Notes under the pieces: generated by a model
What the model saw: the letters and a program-made list of their open reading frames with translations, nothing else
What the model was told of the DNA's origin: nothing
Databases searched by the model: none
Source of the DNA: Amoebophrya sp. A120
Lineage: Eukaryota > Sar > Dinophyceae > Syndiniales > Amoebophryaceae
DNA: 64,000 nucleotides
Reading direction: 5' to 3'
Assembly (NCBI GenBank): GCA_905178155.1
Contig: CAJINV010000001.1
Span: 10,596,311 to 10,660,310 of the forward strand
Translations under genes and position numbers: made by a program
Part shown: one piece after another, positions 33,794 to 46,220 of the stretch
Position numbering within the stretch: position 1 is the stretch's first letter
Layout of the letters: every line of letters begins with the position of its first letter

Positions 33794-36700
33794 ATGGAGT
33801 TCTCTCGGCGCGACCTGAACATAGGGCCCTTTCGCGTACGGGCAACTACACGCAATACTGCAGGAAATAAAGCAAAAGCGCACACAAAAATTCTATTCAG
33901 CCTCTTTTTCGCAGTCTTTTGCTCATCCCCTCTTTTGATTTTGTTCTCAACGCCCACTCTCGCCACATGCCCTGCCGGCTTGACTACTCGCGCCGCCTCG
34001 TTGGTGAACAATGCCCGTACTTTGTCTATCTCCAGCTCTATCTACCATAACTGTCGAGCCAGCGGTGGAACCTTGGATTTCCTCGTCGACCCTGCCGACG
34101 TCACTCTGGGGTCCTCCCCCGGTATGACATCTGGAACCGCGACCGCAGAGTACAACAAAGTTTGTCTGGGCTCGGGTGTGGCTTGCCCGGACGGCGTGCA
34201 GTTGGACGGGCAGTGCGTGCGCGCGCCGGACCGTGTGGCGGTCACAACCTTGGACTTTACCCTGGACATCCACGGTGATTACTACCCGAGCCTGAAGGAC
34301 CAAATCCATTCCGCCAAGTATGTCTCAGCAAGTCTTGTCGCTGGTCGAGGGAGGGCTTTTGAGTGATTTGACAGTACTCATAAATCTCCCGCCGCACGTT
34401 GTGCTGCAATTGCCTACCTGCATTTTTGTTACGTGTTGATATTCTCGACCGCCCATGCAAACGTGCACATAATGTGACTTCTGAGCGTTGTATAACTCGA
34501 CATTGATTCTGTGCCCCCCCAGCACCAGCGTGTCGCTTTTCCTTTCCACCCGATCTTTGAGTGGGCGCACCGCCTGGCCACCGCACTTGGAATACCCATC
34601 TCCGAAATTGAAATTGCGACCCTGTTCACGCCCTTTCCGAACGCAATTAAGCCGACTCTTTGGAAGTTTCGACGCCAGGGGTTGCCTGGCGATTCAGCAA
34701 GACGGTCATTGGAAAATAAAAACGATACAACTGGCGGTGTCCCGACTAAAGCTGAACAAAAGCCAACAGTTGTAGCCAAAAAAACGAACCTCCGAGGGCG
34801 TCGGAGGCGCACGGCGACGGAGGCGCCGACACGGCGCTTCGCGGTCGCCTTTCACGTCGAGACGACGCGCGCCATTGTGGACACTTGCACGGACCTGTTA
34901 ACTGCTGTGGATTGGACCCTACTCGTGGGCGTTATTGGGCATCCAGTCACCTTACTCAGCGGCCCGGAGCTTCGCACGTGGTCGGCCAGCGCGGGGCTGA
35001 CCTTTTCCGCCTACACCGCCTGGCTCCAGCTGAAGACCGAGAACACGGAGAACCCGCCCCTGCACACGGAATGGGAGGTGGTCACGCTGAAGCAGCACAC
35101 TTCCGCGCCCATCACCGAATACACGAACGAATGGACACTGCTGATCTGTAACCAGGCCCTGTACAACATGCGGCTCACCATGACGCTGACCTGCGAGCAC
35201 AAGTACGACGAGCAGTCCACCGCCCCGAGCAACAGCGTGCTGACCACCGCCGTCCAGTTTCAGTTCAGCTACAAGACCCAGGTGGAGTTTGGCATCGTCA
35301 GCTCCGTCACAAACCGGATCAAGGAAACGCTGGCCGGGGCGATCTTCGGCACGAAGAACGTGGCCCAGGACCGCATGCTCACGCTCGTCGCGAACACGGG
35401 GCAGGCGAAAAGCAACGGACAGAGTTACTTCGAGGCGGGCGTGATCGTGCAGGCCCTGGTGCAGGCGCCCGGGTGGCAGTCCTACAGTTCCGAAGTGGCA
35501 GCGCAGGCGGTGCAGTCGTACTGCTGCAACGTGGCGAACGGCTTGAAGCTCCGCCAGAGCTTCTTCTCGCACCTGCAGCAGGGCCTTGCAGCCACGGACA
35601 ACAGCCAATTCACCGCTTTCGAGTCGTACATGGGGAACAAAGAAAGCAACTTCATCGACTTCTACGTGTCCATGGCGGAAACGTTGTATCAAAAGCGGAT
35701 CCCGAACCTGATCGGCGTTTGCGCGTCCACCGATACGACGTGCACCACGGACGCGCCTCTTGAGGGCACGAGTTCTGGTGCGGGAAGTGGGACCAGTTCA
35801 GGCTCGGGATCCGGCACGACCCAGCTCTCTCCCGGCGCGCAACTGTGCGCCAACCAGAAGACCTTCTGCGACTGCGCGGCGGCCAACTGCGCGTGGAACA
35901 GCGCCACGGGGTGCGTGGACAGCGGCGGCGTCCCGATTTCGTGCGTGCAGTGCCCGACCATGGCGAGCTGCCCCAACGCCGAGTGCGCCGGGTTCACCAA
36001 GCCGTGCACCTGCGCCACCGTGGACAAGTGCGCGTGGGACGTCAGCCGGCTAAGCTGTATCGTGAACTCTGTGGGCGTCAGCTGCGACAACTGTCCGAGT
36101 CAGCCTAAGTGCATGCCGCCGTTTGTGTTGTCCGTCACCCCGGCCAGCCAAGCGTCGGTCAAGTCGACGCAGGTCGACTTTTCCTTCCAGTTCTCTGAGC
36201 CGGTCTCGTTGACGAATCTCGGACAAACCACGCAATGGGCGACCATGCAGTGCACCAACGCTGGCGCCTCCAAGAGCATCGTGGCCGCGCACCGCATCAA
36301 CAGGGAGCGCGTGCACTTTGACCAGGTGATTTTGCTCCCTGCCGTCACAGAGCCAAACGCGGAAACCCGCACCTGCTCGCTGTCCATCGCAAAGGACACA
36401 CTGCAGGACAGCCACGGCCTGCCCTTTCCGGGTGTGACGCACCAAATCACGCTTCTGGACGCGGTGCCGCCCTACTTGAGCATGCACGGTCCGATTCACA
36501 GTGAAAACACGCAGCTAGAGTACAGCGATCCGCGTTTGCTGCTGCTGTTTGCAGAGCACGTCAAGACCGCGCCCGAAGCGATTCTCTCGCTGCCCCACTT
36601 CCGCCAGGCCACCCACCCGGACTTGCCGCACTACCAGATCAAGCTTCCCGCCGGCGCCTTTACCGTCGAAGGCAGCAGCTCCGTGCGCGTAGACTTGACC

Positions 36701-38315
36701 TCTGTCCTCAGTTCTCTTTTGTGGGACACGCCCTACGCAATGACAGTACCCGCGGCACTGATCACGGACACGGCGGGCAACGAATTCGGCGGTATTCCGT
36801 GCGTAAAGCAGCTGTGCTACGGCGCGCCCCGGGTCTGGGAGTTCTCCCTGAAGCCACGCGCAAACGTTGAAAACGCGGACTCGGGGGACAGCGAAAGCCA
36901 ACTCGACATGGATCAGGTTGAATAATTTCTTGTGTTTCGCGTCTTCAGCATCAGCTTCACCAAAAGATATACTTAAGCATTGAAGTTTCGACTGTGATGT
37001 GTAGGGCCGTGCACCAGAGGTAAACGTACAAAGCTGGCTCCTAAACAAAAAGCGCCAACACCAACAGGTGATTTTGATCAGTGGCCTTTCCGGTGTGGGT
37101 CTGGTGTTTTTCCTGTGTCTGTACTTGATTGTACGTTACTACCGGAGATTCCTCGAGCGGAACGAGTACCAGCGCAACCCAACGATCCACTTCTCCTCCA
37201 GCAAATATCTTTCGCAGGAACAGCGCAAATCCAATATTTACGATGACGCCGAGCAAGCGGCCGGGAAGAAGGACGGGGTATGGAAAACGCTACCCACAAA
37301 AGTCGCCCCGGAGCCTGGGGACAACTACACACCGCACCAGGAGGAGCAAAAAGAGCAGAAGCTGAACTGGCGGGCGGCCGCGCGTGCGGCGCAAGCCTTT
37401 GAGCGGTCTTTCATCATCACGCGGGACCGCGTTCGGCGTCGAGCCAGTTCGCCGCAGCGAGCAGCAGAACCCGAGCAGCCGCGGTCGTCGCACCGGCGAG
37501 CCAGCGCCCCGTCCATCGATCCGTCGCAGGCACGGACCGAGTCCCCCGCCAGTCACCAGAACACACCGAACACAAACGCGCGACAGCAACGTTCCTCCAG
37601 CAACGCCGCCCCGCCCAGTTCGAACAGCGGTCCAAAAGTCGCGGGCACCACGCCCGGAACGAGTTCATCCAAAACGGCCGGCTTCTTTCCCTCCGGAAAC
37701 AGTCGGGCGCGCGCAACCTCCGGTCAGCAAGCCGGATCCCAACCGGCCGCCGGCGGGCAGGGAGGCACGAGTGGTGCAGGAGCGCCGAACAAAGACGGCG
37801 CGACCTCGTCCTCGAAAGCAAAAGCTGGGGATACCCCTAGCGCCGGTGGTGCGGCCGGGCCGTCGACGCAGCAAAAGCGGCGCAGCAGCACCAGCGACAT
37901 ACCTCCGTCGGGCACGAACAATCCCCCGCCGTCCGAGGAAAGCCGCCGCCGCCGCGCGTCGTCCGCGGAAAACAACGATGCGAAACCGAAACAGCCCAGC
38001 AGCGGCGGGCGGGCGAGCACCAAGCCGGGCCCCCCGCCGGGCGGCAAGAAGAGCAGCGCGGAACAAGCACCGAAGCTACCACCGAGTCCATCCAAAAAAC
38101 TGCCACCCCACCCAGATGATCCCAAGACCGCGAAACACACGAAGGAGGTGGAAGCCGTGCTGAAGCAGCACGCGGGAAAAAGCAGCGAGGAGAAGAAAAA
38201 GGTGCTGCGCGACCTGCAACTCAAGTACCACCCGGACAAATGTGAGGACCCCTTCGCCAAAACCGTGTTCCAGTTCGTGCAGGGCGCCAAGCCCTGGTTT
38301 CTGCAAGACTTGTAA
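33794..38315 (+). CDS. Large type I membrane protein: Cys-rich/Ig-like ectodomain, one membrane helix, cytoplasmic J-domain-like end
   Basis: Exons 33794-34321, 34523-36916 and 37068-38315 (about 1,389 aa). The second intron (GTTGAA...ACAG) is clear: it joins LDMDQ to VILISGLSGVGLVFFL. The first intron's donor is uncertain; GT at 34322 gives the correct phase, whereas the better-looking GTATGT at 34318 does not. The N-terminus has a hydrophobic segment (ILFSLFFAVFC), probably a signal. The ectodomain holds Cys-rich modules (CDCAAANCAWNSATGC, CTCATVDKCAWDVSRLSC) and a region like bacterial Ig-like repeats (VLSVTPASQASVKSTQVDFS). After the helix (GLVFFLCLYLIVRYY) comes a ~330-residue Ser/Pro/Lys-rich tail ending LRDLQLKYHPDKCEDPFAK and VFQFVQGAKPWF, a J-domain helix II/III with HPD. 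Confidence 0.72.
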
Positions 38316-39457
38316 ACAGGCCGTAGCTGCATTTTTATTTTTGCAGCACAGGCACAGTTGGAGTTCGATGCGGTCGACGAGATTTCGGATTTGGGTTCTT
38401 CGGTTTTTCGTTTGGTGACGATCAACACTGCTGCGTTGCATGCAAGCAGCTTACGCCCTGCAACCTGCTCTTCTGAGTTGTAAACGCCTGACAAATAGTT
38501 CTTCTTTCATCTTCACAACCTCCTGCGCATCGGTGGTTATTTATCTAGCTGCTCCGGCGTCGAGCATGCAAGTTCAGCAAAATTTTTCAACCACCAGCCT
38601 GAGGCCTGAGCCTCGAAAGCATTTGGTACTTCATGGTGTTCAAACCTATCATATGGGTCTGGCTTTGCAGCAAGATTCACAGTACAAACGATCCCACCTC
38701 CTTCGTGGATGCAGCTGATCAGAAACTGTGTTTTCATGTAGCGCTAGCCCAAGGTTTTGAAATTACTTAAATCTGCTGAAGCAGCTGGATGCGTATTCCA
38801 GGCGGATGTTGGTCTCTTAACGTGTAATAATGCCTGCACAAGATCAAGAAAGTGTATGTAGAGCGTTGCGTCAAACGCGATCCAAGTGTTTGCTATTTTT
38901 CTCAGTGTCGATCTACATGTCATGATAGCTTCAAGTTCAAAGAAACGATCCTTACTAAGTACCTACTTTTGGACCCGAATTGTGTCTGTCGTGTACGGAC
39001 GTCGACACTCTGGACTCTCTAGTCGTATACCGCATTTTTGTTGTGCTTTTTGTGGTGACGGCGAAATAAACTCATATGGGGTTTTGCCGCACTTTCCAAT
39101 GATAACTTCGACTTGTTATCGAAAGTTTGACAAGATAGAGAAGCCCACGCGCCTTTCAAACTTGCAGACACATTAATATGCTGCGGGGGTCTCTTCTTCC
39201 TCATCTTTTATAACTACACCTTTATTTTTCACCATTACTAACACATACATTGACGATTGACTTTGTGAAAACTTTGTTGTGAAATGAAAACATAGAGAAG
39301 GTCGAATATTTTCCCTTCTGGTTTTGCGCGAACGATTTTTGCTTCTGCATTTTCATTTTCACTTTTTGAAAAACTTGAACTACTACTAAAACTACAACTT
39401 CGTCCTGAAAATAAGCATTTGCTTTTGTACAAAAAGTACAAGAACTCGGAAATCAAA
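38316..39457. other. Intergenic region, 1.14 kb
   Basis: No recognisable gene. Short open frames on both strands are AT-rich and unlike the neighbours. Confidence 0.5.
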
Positions 39458-42450
39458 ATGAAAGCCGTCTTTTCCACTTCCGCCGCGGCCCTATTGTGCC
39501 TGGCCCCTGGGAGTGTGACGAGCAGATTACTTGCACCGAAGGGCGCCTCGAGCAGCCAAAAGCGTGCAGTTTCGCACCCCGCGCCATCGGCGGTAGACCG
39601 AAGCGCCTCGTCGGGCGCCTCGGCTGCAGACGATGAATTTCAAGGGTTGCGCGATCGCTTCAGCATGATCAGCAAGAGCACCTCCAATTCGTCTTCAACG
39701 AATTCGGTTCCGGATGCCCTCTCCTCGATCAGGCCTGCCGCGTTTGTGCCAGAACAAGTAGGGAAAACCAGTGTAGCAGCAGCTGCACACCATCAGGATA
39801 ATTACACCACGCCGCGGGGACGAGACAAACATCAGGTCGGCGATGAACTAGATCCTGAGAAAACAACGCCTCCTGAACCACGTCTTCGCACCGAATCTCC
39901 AACGTACTCCTACCACGATTTCTGGCGGAACCAAGACGTGATCGCAAATCGTGGCGCACCATCTTCGACCTGGAGAACAAGCCCGGATCGTCGACTAGAA
40001 GATGGGAAACCGCCGAACCAACCTCGCCGGCGGCAGCTTTCTGGACCCGTAGACCCCATCGGGCCGTCGAAATTTGGCTCCGAGAAAAGGCGAACGGCGT
40101 CCGTCGGCGCTTTCGCCGGACCATCTGGGGCCGCTAGGGCACCGCTGTCGAGCGACGATGCTGCTGCAAGCGAAGAAGCGGCAGCGACAATTCCATACAC
40201 CGGGCCGCGCCTCCCCTCTGACCAAGGGGCCGCGCTGAGGCTCCTCAGCGATCATAATTCCGGATCCGAAAGCGAAAAACCCTGGGAACAATGGAGCGAC
40301 GCTGAGCGGCAAACGCGGGCGGTTGAGCAGCTGGTGCAGAGCTCTAGCGAGGGACTCAGCGACCCATCCTCACACTCAAATAAAGCCGGCATGGTCAAGA
40401 ACACGCCTAAATCCGTGGTCAAACCCCGAATGACCCTGCGCACTAAATCCGAGCCCCGTGGTGGTTCCCTTCGAGATCGACCAGCAAAAAGAGACGGACC
40501 CGGGAACGACGATCAAGGAATATTTTCGGCAAGGCCTACCCCACAGAAGCGCCACAAGGTGGGAGGACGACCCCACTGTGATACTGATATCAACCTGGGG
40601 GACGCCGTATACTTGATCGCCCAACGATTGGAGAATGGCGATTCCTCCAAACAACTGACTGCATACGTGCAGGAGGTTCTTCCCGAAGGTAGGTTCCGTG
40701 TCACGACTGCTGAGGGCAAGCCGTTCATCATCGCCGCCGAGCAACTTCAGAAGGTAAAGTTTGTCTATGATTTATGTAGCATGATATCATGAGCCGATGG
40801 ATTTTTCGTAGTCCAGCCTCCACGGCAATCATGTTTGCCCTCAACCATCCGCTGTAAGTAAGTATGATGTACTGTTCATCATTAGTCTTCATCTTTCTCT
40901 GCATTTAAGTATTTCGCGATTGATGTCATTCCTTTGAAAATTTATAGGTGGACGCTCCTGCTACTCTCGCAGTGAAGAAGGCACTAGATCTCCTTCCAGG
41001 AGGAAATAAGCCCGCCGAAGGTGAAGCTTCCCATCCCGTAGTGCCTGCACCTGCACCAGAGCCTCCGGTCACAACGGTGCAACACAAGGAGAAGCCAGAA
41101 GTTACTGGTGGTAAGTTTAAGTTCTTTCCTAAAACTGACTCCCGTCAACTTCGTGTGGGCGCACAGGAGTTTTTTCCTCAAGGACAAAACGCAGCTCCGG
41201 CACAAGACCCTAAATCTTGGTGGATGAACGCGAGCGCGCCAGCCTTCGTTCCTGCGGGAAAACAAGAAGGGCTGCAACAGGCGGACCAGCGCCACGCGTC
41301 TTATCAAGAACAGTACGGAGGTGATCAGCCTCAGCGGTACGCAAACGTGAGCGCCATTTTTCCCATGGCAGCCAGACTTCCCGCCGGGGGCGACGTTGCT
41401 GGGTGGCCGCCTGGTGAGCATGACGACGCTAGTTGCTGGCAGCTTCCGTACGGAACCGCCGAGTCGTGTGCGGCGGCTTCCGGAACACTTTCAGGACAAG
41501 CCGCAGGAGAAGACGGGGGGGTTCCGAGCTTTGCAGATGCCAGCGGAGAGGTGTACTTCGGTGATGCGGCGGTCACCCAACGGCGGCTGCAAGAGCAAGG
41601 CTACCAGTTGCAGCGCCGAACGTCCACCGGACAGTACGTGGACCCCAGCACGCGTAGCGACCCCGTGGGCTCCCAGATTGCCAAACCATCTCCGCGTCCA
41701 ATTTCCTTGCTGGCGCTGGCTCCTGGCCTCGAAGGCAGCGAGAGCGCACACGCGGACTGTGCCACCGCGGGCATGAGCGTGCATGTTGCAGCATCGCGCC
41801 GGCAAAGTGATCCGCCGGTAACAGGGGGAGAATTCGATGCAGCGTCGTCCTCCGTGGCAACGGGTAGCCAGCAGTTCGAGGCGAACAGCACGTTTCTAGC
41901 CCAGCAGCAGCACCCGTCTGAACTGCCGCCGTGGTGCAACGCGGCTGCGCATTTCGTGCCGGACATGGGGCAATGTTTTCATTTGGCACCACCAGGGAAC
42001 AACGGTTGTGCTATGGTAACGAGCCACGCCGCTGTTAGTCTTCAGGCCGACGCCAGCCACTACGGTCCTGTCACTCCGGACACAGGATCTAGCACACACG
42101 GAGGACAAAGCGCACAATACTTGCAACCGCAGTTCGTCGATGGTGGCACTGGTTCCGCGTGGGTCGCGGCTACCCTTCCATCGATGGTCCCCGGGCAGCC
42201 TGCAGGAGCGTGTGCTCCCCCGGGAATCGCCCTGACACCCCCTGGCATGGCGCTTGGAGCCAGTTGCGCCGGTACAACACAGCCAACCTGCATGGTAATT
42301 GGATGCGGTTCCCCCGCTCAATCTGCCCCGAGCCCGACGGCGGCCGTATTGGGCGTCGTGCCTGTGTCGCCGATGGCGTTCTGCTGCCCTGAAAATGGTT
42401 CAGCTTCGCCAGTTCAACAACTGCCACCAAACGCACCTGCAGGTACTTGA
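39458..42450 (+). CDS. Low-complexity protein with PAM2-like motifs and a possible micro-exon
   Basis: Exons 39458-40753, probably 40812-40853 (42 nt), and 40948-42450 (946 aa). The tiny exon lies between a clean TTTTTCGTAG acceptor and a GTAAGTAAG donor, adds 14 residues and keeps the frame; skipping it also keeps the frame. Residues ~385-430 (DAVYLIAQRL...LTAYVQEVLPEGRFRV) look like a small SH3-like barrel. Exon 3 begins with three motifs fitting the PAM2 pattern LNxxAxxFxP: LRVGAQEFFP, MNASAPAFVP and WCNAAAHFVP. PAM2 motifs bind the MLLE domain of poly(A)-binding protein. The N-terminus (MKAVFSTSAAALLCLAPG) resembles a signal peptide, which conflicts with that role. A donor-like GTACTT near the stop leaves open another C-terminal exon. 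Confidence 0.6.
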
Positions 42451-43825
42451 ATGAATGACGCTGCCCCTGCTTCTTACTCTTCACTTGGTCGCCTTCTCTT
42501 ATTTGCGCTTCGGATTGTTTCTTTTGTGATTGCAGTGAATGTGAATATCAGCACGTGTCATGTCTTCGTCAATTTTGGGACGAGGATGTCTTACAAAGAA
42601 ATCCTCTGAATTAGTACAGTATGCGCTCCTACAGTTACTTATAATTCATACACTGACCAGGTTTCGCCTTGAGCCCCGCCCATTATATGAACATCCAGAA
42701 TCTGCTGTGAGCACCGATGAGCGCCTACGCGGGTGTGATTGTGAAGTGATGCCTTTATAATGTTGGCCCTACTGTATTTGGGTTTTCGGCAGACATCATC
42801 AAAAACCAAACTGTGCCAGCGGTGACAGGCTCGGAGGACTCCGCTACCAGCATAAAGTGCGTGTGTGCTTGGGATGTCAAACAACCCTGAACCCTCCGAC
42901 GTGATCATGATTGAATGTGATGATACCGAAACGGAATTATTTGATAAGTGAATATCGCTCTTGAAGCGCTAGCCAGCCCTTTTTATTCGATCCTGTCCTG
43001 CGCCTCTGACATACAAAAACAAGTGAGTGCTTATCTGGCGCGATGTGGCGATATTTCGATAAAGTGGATCCGCTTTTCTTTTTCTACTGTTTCGTGAGAG
43101 ACCCTGCCTTCCTATTTTGGACGTCGGTACTTCTTTTGATCATGCACACGCAGCAGGAGAATCTCCCGTGTCTGCATTTGATGCGCGGCGATGGCTCATG
43201 CAAAAAAAACACGAAGATGGCGATTATTCCCTTTGAAACCGTCCTCCGTCACACGGTAGTGCTAGAGGAAATGGCAACAGGAGCGTACGACGCACTTTAT
43301 TTGGTGGTCTCATCTTTACTTACTTGGCCGCACCAGCACTCTATTTACGCATTCTAGACGATGACGCGAACAAATAAGATGTTGATACAGACAAGACTCG
43401 AAATACAGATGCAACAACCGCGCTTCTGCGAGATTTTGAACATTATTTTGGTAGTACTAGGTAGAGGAGCTCGGGTGGCAACGCAATATTAATTACTGCA
43501 CGAGATCGCACTTCATTCATCGAAACGCGCCACCTGCAAACCCGCAGATGTCACGCATTTTCTCACTAGATCTGTTGTGTTCCCAGGCCGCTTTAAGATA
43601 TCGCAACAGCAGATCAACGTGGCTTTTCTTATTTTGCCCGGATTGTGGTCATTTCGCGGACGAGCTATTGACCCTGTGACTACACCCGGTTTCATTGCAT
43701 GCTAATTCCTTTGTCGAAGATCCTTGTCGTGTCTTCTCTGGATTCTTTCACGACCTCTCATCGTTTCGTATGTAGGAAACAAACGCCTCCTAATCGCAAC
43801 GCTTCTCCCAGCTGAGCGGCCCGCA
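42451..43825. other. Intergenic region, 1.37 kb
   Basis: No gene supported. An open frame at 43043-43357 (104 codons) is Phe/Leu-rich but has no homology I recognise. A TTGCAG at about 42536 could be an acceptor for an extra exon of the preceding gene. Confidence 0.45.
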
Positions 43826-44413
43826 ATGCGGCGCCAGCTGCGGCAAGCCTTCGCCGTCACGCTCTTTGGGCTGCTCGGCGCATCAAATGATGCGGTGTTT
43901 GGAAAAACGAATCGCAACGCGGTGGGTCGCGAAGAGGGCGAAGATCCCGCCTTGGACGCTATCATGGCCATGTCGGAGGGACTGCGCAGCTTCCAGAGCG
44001 AGCACCACGGCAACCAAGAAGCTGCAGCCTACTTGTCAGAAACGGAGCGCAACCTGGACTTGCTCGCCGGCGTGTTGCAGAAGCAGCATTCCGAATTCCA
44101 AGCGGCCCAGGAAGAAGAACGCCAGCACGCAGAGGCGAGAATGCGGACGCTAGAGGCGAACAAAAAAGTACTTGCTTGTAGATATCCATCATGATACTCA
44201 CCAGAAGGAAATTGTAGCAGATACTTCGCGAATTTAAGCAGATCCAAAAGTTGCCGCTTTTTATTTTAGTGGCATTGCGAGGACGAAGGTCAAGCCTTGG
44301 CCGTCAAGGTAGCAGGTCCAGGTGGCACTCATGACGGCCATCTGGCTGCATGCTGGAGAAGCTTACCGCTGAATCCGCTTGCGCGGGGGTTACGCACTCG
44401 CTTGTGCCGATAG
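43826..44413 (+). CDS. Small coiled-coil protein with a signal-like N-terminus
   Basis: Proposed exons 43826-44167 and 44270-44413 (161 aa); intron GTACTT...TTTTAG, 102 bp, phase 0. The N-terminus MRRQLRQAFAVTLFGLLGAS could be a signal peptide or membrane anchor. Residues ~50-114 form a charged coiled coil (LSETERNLDLLAGVLQKQH, then RMRTLEANKK). Exon 2 adds a Trp/Cys-containing end and a TAG. The second exon is supported only by splice sites and phase, and the protein is not recognised. Confidence 0.5.
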
Positions 44414-46220
44414 GGATAGAGAGGGCGAATGAGAATGGCGGTCGGCCCCTGCAGCCAACAAAATTTCTGTGCGCCCGGTATTGCTGCCCCAGTTGCCCTC
44501 TTTCCTGCTTCTAGTATTTTTCTTGGAGCAGGCGCATTTTTTAGCCTCAGCATGATCGTGCTCCATCTTCATTTTTGCGCTGAGCAGCCTCACCTCGTGC
44601 GCCTGCGTTGCCTTGCCCTTGTTTTACGATGTGGCGTCGCATTTTCAGTCTTTACGGCACATTCGTAGAGGCACACGCGGCCGCTCGGAAGCAAAGCAGC
44701 CCGCCGCGACGTTGTTATTCGCGCGCGCTAAAGGTTTCGGCGCAGGGGTGTTGCGCGTCTCATAGGGTGTCCGGGAATAAAAAAACAGCTGGCCGCCGTG
44801 CGAAGCCACTGCACGAGCCGCGGCGCCACTTCGCGAAAACATTAAAAGCGAACAAAAACAAATGTTCCGCGCGCAGGTCGCGCAAAAAATAATTCTCAAA
44901 GCCAAGAAGTTGGGCCCTCCGTGTGGAGCGTTGCTTGAGAATGTCGTGTTTCGTTGGACAGGAAATTTCGGCTTCTTCTTGCGTCGCTAGCGGCCCACAA
45001 AGAAACCGGCCCCTCCGCCCGGAGGGGGCGGCTTCTTTAGGACCCGGAAGTCATTTTTTTTTACCAAAAGCGCCGACTTTCGTTGTTTTCTGGGTACAAG
45101 GTAGCGGTCCGGCTATCAAACAAACCGCCCCCTCCGCGCGGAGGGGCCTGTTTCTTTCTGGGCCGCCAGCGGCGGAAGAAGAAACCGAAAATAAGAAATC
45201 GACCCCTCCGCGCGGAGGGGTCGATTTCTTATTTTCGGAACGGCGCGCGCAGCGCGCCGAAGAATTTTTTTTGTTGTTGCATCCAGCACTGGCCTCGGAA
45301 ACAAGTCGTGGGCCACGCCTCCGCGCGGAGGCGAGGATTTCTTGTTTTCCCAGTGCGGAGCAAGAGCAACGACAACGACGGGCCATTCGTTCCTGAGGAG
45401 GTGGGCGCCGCGGTTGCCTGGTTCCTTCCTTATGGGGCATAGCGCGCGCGCACTGGCGCCGTGGGGCTGCGCTCCTTAAGGCGCATGTAGTGTGGTGCGT
45501 GCGTTGCTACGGGCCTTTTGTCCGAGGGTAGCGCCTGTCGTGCAGGCGCCGCTGCATGGGATTCCGCTCCTGAGCTCGGTGGCGACTCGCGAGGGGCTAA
45601 GGGTATGAGCATGCATGGGACACCGGCGCCACGACAAAGTAAGCCAACCAACGGGTTGCGTCTTTGTTTGAGGCGCGCCACGTTTCGCCTTACCTTTTTT
45701 CGTTGTGTTGTTTCTGGAAAATCAAAACTCATGGTCATGCGGCAACTTTTTGCGCCCGGCAGTGTAGGGGTCGACCTTCGTTGGAGTTAACTCTGCATTA
45801 GTGGCGCCCGGCTTTCTTACAAGCTGCCGGCCGCCTTGTGCGATGGATTGGCGACGCACTCTCCCCTGCCCTCGCCAAGGCAGCCGCAGTTTCTCTGGCG
45901 CCGGGCAATCTGCTTAAATTATTGAAGTATCTGCTTCTACCACCTGATACACAGTAGATAGAAAATACATCTTCACCACAGGATGGTCGTAAGTAGTTAC
46001 GCGGCCGCTCATGTACTGTGTAAGAACACTGTCTTCATCAAATGAAATCAGCGCGCTGAGAAGGAGATACAGCACAAGAGCCGCTTGTTGACCGCTACGC
46101 TGAATCTTATCAAGAAAATTCGTGCGACGCCCACTATTTTTCCTCGCCTTTCTGCAGCAAACCCTTATAATGACTGCGATAAGAAGAGAGCTCATCCTTG
46201 AAACAAAAACCAAAAGCACT
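44414..46220. other. Non-coding region with a GC-rich island (about 44.64-45.9 kb)
   Basis: GC-rich segment between two small coiled-coil genes. It holds four related hairpins at 45010-45332. Open frames there (for example 44923-45396 and 45051-45440) are mirror images of the same palindromes. No family motif, tRNA or rRNA recognised. Confidence 0.6.
45010..45332. repeat. Family of four GC hairpins, one a perfect 54-nt palindrome
   Basis: Hairpins at 45010-45027 (CCCCTCC/GGAGGGG, loop GCCC), 45129-45146 (CCCCTCCGC/GCGGAGGGG), 45185-45238 (perfect 54-nt palindrome centred on CCGCGCGG) and 45317-45332 (GCCTCCGC/GCGGAGGC). Each is followed by TTTCTT or TTCTTT and most are preceded by an A-rich mirror of it. 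The shared core CTCCGCGCGGAG marks them as copies of one element. Confidence 0.9.

Noticed and set aside
34322-34522. Intron with an unclear donor considered as an introner
   Set aside because: No inverted arms and no 5-bp duplication found at the ends.
43043-43357. 104-codon frame rich in Phe and Leu
   Set aside because: No homology, no splice context, low-GC codon use unlike the neighbours.
45185-45238. Perfect palindrome read as a transcription terminator
   Set aside because: The host is eukaryotic and three relatives lie nearby; better explained as a repeat family.
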